5,912 nucleotides of DNA from Lentzea aerocolonigenes (lineage in GTDB: Bacteria > Actinomycetota > Actinomycetes > Mycobacteriales > Pseudonocardiaceae). Both the position numbers and the translations under genes were made by a program. The stretch is taken from the NCBI RefSeq assembly GCF_000955955.1, contig NZ_JYJG01000067.1, positions 1 to 5,912 on the forward strand, read 5' to 3'. The notes under the pieces were generated by a model. The model saw only the letters and a list, made by a program, of their open reading frames with translations. It was not told the origin of the DNA and searched no databases. Shown piece by piece: positions 4,736-5,912 of the stretch (position 1 is the first letter of the stretch; each line of letters starts with the position of its first letter).

Positions 4736-5425
4736 GTGCTCGTGCACGGCGGAGTGCTCGGCGGCCGGGAGACCTGGCGCGCTCAGCGACCGCTGACCGA
4801 ACGGTGGACGCTGGTCGCTCCCGACCGTCCCGGCCACGGGCAGTCGCCACCCGCGCGGCAGGACTTCGAGCCGGAAGCCGCGCTGATCGCCGACCAGCTG
4901 CTCGACGAACCGAGCCACCTCGTCGGGCTCTCGTACGGCGGGATCGTCTCGATGTACGCAGCCGCCCTGCGACCGGAGAACGTGCGGTCGTTGACGATCC
5001 TCGAACCTCCGGCGGCCGGTGTGGCGCGCGGAGTTCCGGTCGTGGACGCGTTCGGGGCCGCCACGCGCGGGTTGATCGAGTCCGATCTGGACCCAGTGGA
5101 GGCGCTGCGGCGCTTCTTCCCCATCGCGGGCGTGCCGATCGAGGTCCCCGACCAGCCGCACGAGACGCTGGTCAAGGGCATGCGCCAACTCCTGGACGCG
5201 CGGCCTCCGGATGAAGCCGAGCCGCCGCTGGCCGCGTTGCGCTCCGCCGGGTTCCCGATCCTCGTGGTCTCCGGTGGCCACAGCGAGGCGAACGAGATCA
5301 TCTGCGACACCATCGCGCGCGAGACGGGCGGCCAACGGGCCGTGTGCCGCGGGCGCGACCATCTGGTGCCGGAAGCTCCTGAGTTCAACGCGCTGCTGGA
5401 GAGTTTTCTAACCTCATCGGCATGA
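4694..5425 (+). CDS. Alpha/beta-fold hydrolase
   Basis: A 243-aa cytosolic hydrolase of the alpha/beta superfamily, near the lower end of the family's usual size. VVLVHGGVLGG (14-24) supplies the oxyanion loop, APDRPGHGQS (42-51) is the conserved strand 4 loop, and GLSYGG (78-83) is the nucleophile elbow with Ser80. The catalytic His is His223 in GRDHLVP. At the usual Asp position after the late strand the sequence reads VSGGHSE, with Ser197 instead of Asp, so the acid may be Glu198 or Glu104 (TILEPP, after strand 6, the place used in some haloalkane dehalogenases). The substrate is not predictable; esters, lactones or epoxides are common in the family. It starts 22 nt after the lipoprotein stop without a strong Shine-Dalgarno, its ATG lies within a long inverted repeat, and its stop overlaps the next start, so expression is probably coupled to both neighbours. 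Confidence 0.9.
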   Translation: MRLHVHQWGHGPRVVLVHGGVLGGRETWRAQRPLTERWTLVAPDRPGHGQSPPARQDFEPEAALIADQLLDEPSHLVGLSYGGIVSMYAAALRPENVRSLTILEPPAAGVARGVPVVDAFGAATRGLIESDLDPVEALRRFFPIAGVPIEVPDQPHETLVKGMRQLLDARPPDEAEPPLAALRSAGFPILVVSGGHSEANEIICDTIARETGGQRAVCRGRDHLVPEAPEFNALLESFLTSSA

Positions 5426-5912
5426 AGCTGGACAGGAGTGCCGTCGACTACCACCCCGGCAACGCCGGGGCCATCGCGAAGCGGGCGGAGGACCGGGGCT
5501 ACGACGGGTTCTGGCTCGCCGAGACCAAGCACGACCCGTTCCTGGCGCTGAGCGGAGCCGCCGCGGCGACCGAGCGGATCGAGCTCGGCACGGCGATCGC
5601 GGTGGCGTTCGCACGCAACCCGATGACCGTCGCGACCACGGCGAACGACCTGCAGCTGCTGTCCGGGGGCCGGTTCAACCTCGGCCTCGGCTCGCAGATC
5701 GAAGCCCACATCACCAAGCGGTTCTCCATGCCGTGGAGCAAGCCGGCGGCCCGCATGCGCGAGTTCGTGCTGGCGATCAAGGCGATCTGGCACGCGTGGG
5801 AGACCGGCGAGCGGCTGGCGTTCCGCGGCGAGTTCTACAAGCACACGCTGATGACGCCGTTCTTCGATCCCGGCCCGAACCCGCACGGCACCGCGCCGAT
5901 CTACCTCGCGGG
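5422..5912 (+). CDS. F420-dependent LLM-class oxidoreductase (MSMEG_2256/TIGR03617-like), 5' part
   Basis: The first 163 codons of a luciferase-like monooxygenase-family enzyme that continues past the right edge; full members have roughly 330-350 residues. The start is MKLD with an early AKRAEDRGYDGFWLAET (19-35), then ERIELGTAIAVAFARNPMTVA (51-71), SGGRFNLGLGSQ (81-92) and RFSMPWSKPAARMREFV (100-116), ending in FYKHTLMTPFFDPGP (138-152). The RFSMPW...ARMREF and TPFFDPGP blocks are what I recognise as typical of the MSMEG_2256 type within F420-dependent enzymes. Such proteins form a TIM barrel and use reduced or oxidised F420 for hydride transfer to small organic substrates; the real substrate of this subgroup is not known to me. 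The ATG shares ATGA with the hydrolase stop (4-nt overlap), a classic coupled arrangement, and no separate ribosome binding site is obvious. The C-terminal half cannot be assessed. Confidence 0.92.
   Translation, partial: MKLDRSAVDYHPGNAGAIAKRAEDRGYDGFWLAETKHDPFLALSGAAAATERIELGTAIAVAFARNPMTVATTANDLQLLSGGRFNLGLGSQIEAHITKRFSMPWSKPAARMREFVLAIKAIWHAWETGERLAFRGEFYKHTLMTPFFDPGPNPHGTAPIYLA
5454..5470 (+). other. Short GC-only hairpin early in the oxidoreductase gene
   Basis: CCCCGGC (5454-5460), a 3-nt AAC loop and GCCGGGG (5464-5470) make a perfect 7-bp all-GC stem across codons 11-17. It may slow early elongation or be a chance result of codon use in HPGNAG. Confidence 0.35.

Noticed and set aside
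4460..5886. Long minus-strand frames (300 and 367 codons) opposite the hydrolase and oxidoreductase
   Set aside because: Low-complexity Arg/Pro/Ala-rich translations with no domain features, running across gene boundaries of well-supported plus-strand genes.

Overview
The window reads as chromosomal DNA from a high-GC actinobacterium, most likely in or near the Pseudonocardiales. The evidence is the strong G/C bias at third codon positions, the GTG and TTG starts, a divergent dacB-ppa pair (an arrangement also found in mycobacteria and relatives), and an F420-dependent LLM-class oxidoreductase. Nothing points to a phage, plasmid, insertion sequence, CRISPR array or RNA gene.

Layout. (1) Positions 1-401, minus strand: the 5' part of a probable dacB (D-alanyl-D-alanine carboxypeptidase, PBP4 type). 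It starts at TTG behind a strong ribosome binding site and encodes a repeat-rich cytoplasmic tail. (2) Positions 402-524: a divergent intergenic region with a likely ppa promoter. (3) Positions 525-1031, plus strand: ppa, inorganic pyrophosphatase, ended by a strong intrinsic terminator lying between convergent genes. (4) Positions 3247 down to 1086, minus strand: a two-gene operon of a MarR regulator and a 14-TM DHA2/EmrB-type MFS exporter, with only 2 nt between them. (5) Positions 3248-3422: a control region holding a large concentric dyad (probable MarR operator), two smaller dyads and a direct repeat. (6) Positions 3423-3875, plus strand: a hotdog-fold PaaI/DUF4442-like protein. (7) Positions 3976-5912, plus strand: a probable operon of a lipoprotein (nuclease-dead SNase-like domain plus excalibur motif), an alpha/beta hydrolase and the first half of an F420-dependent oxidoreductase. 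The last two genes overlap by 4 nt.

How the parts may work together. The MarR/exporter pair looks like a self-regulated efflux module. The hydrolase/F420 oxidoreductase pair looks like a small-molecule catabolic or detoxification unit. PPase and PBP4 are housekeeping functions. No clearly new multi-gene system is visible. The most unusual signals are a long inverted repeat enclosing the hydrolase start codon, the lipoprotein that keeps the staphylococcal-nuclease layout without its catalytic residues, and the dense set of symmetric sites between the MarR and hotdog genes.
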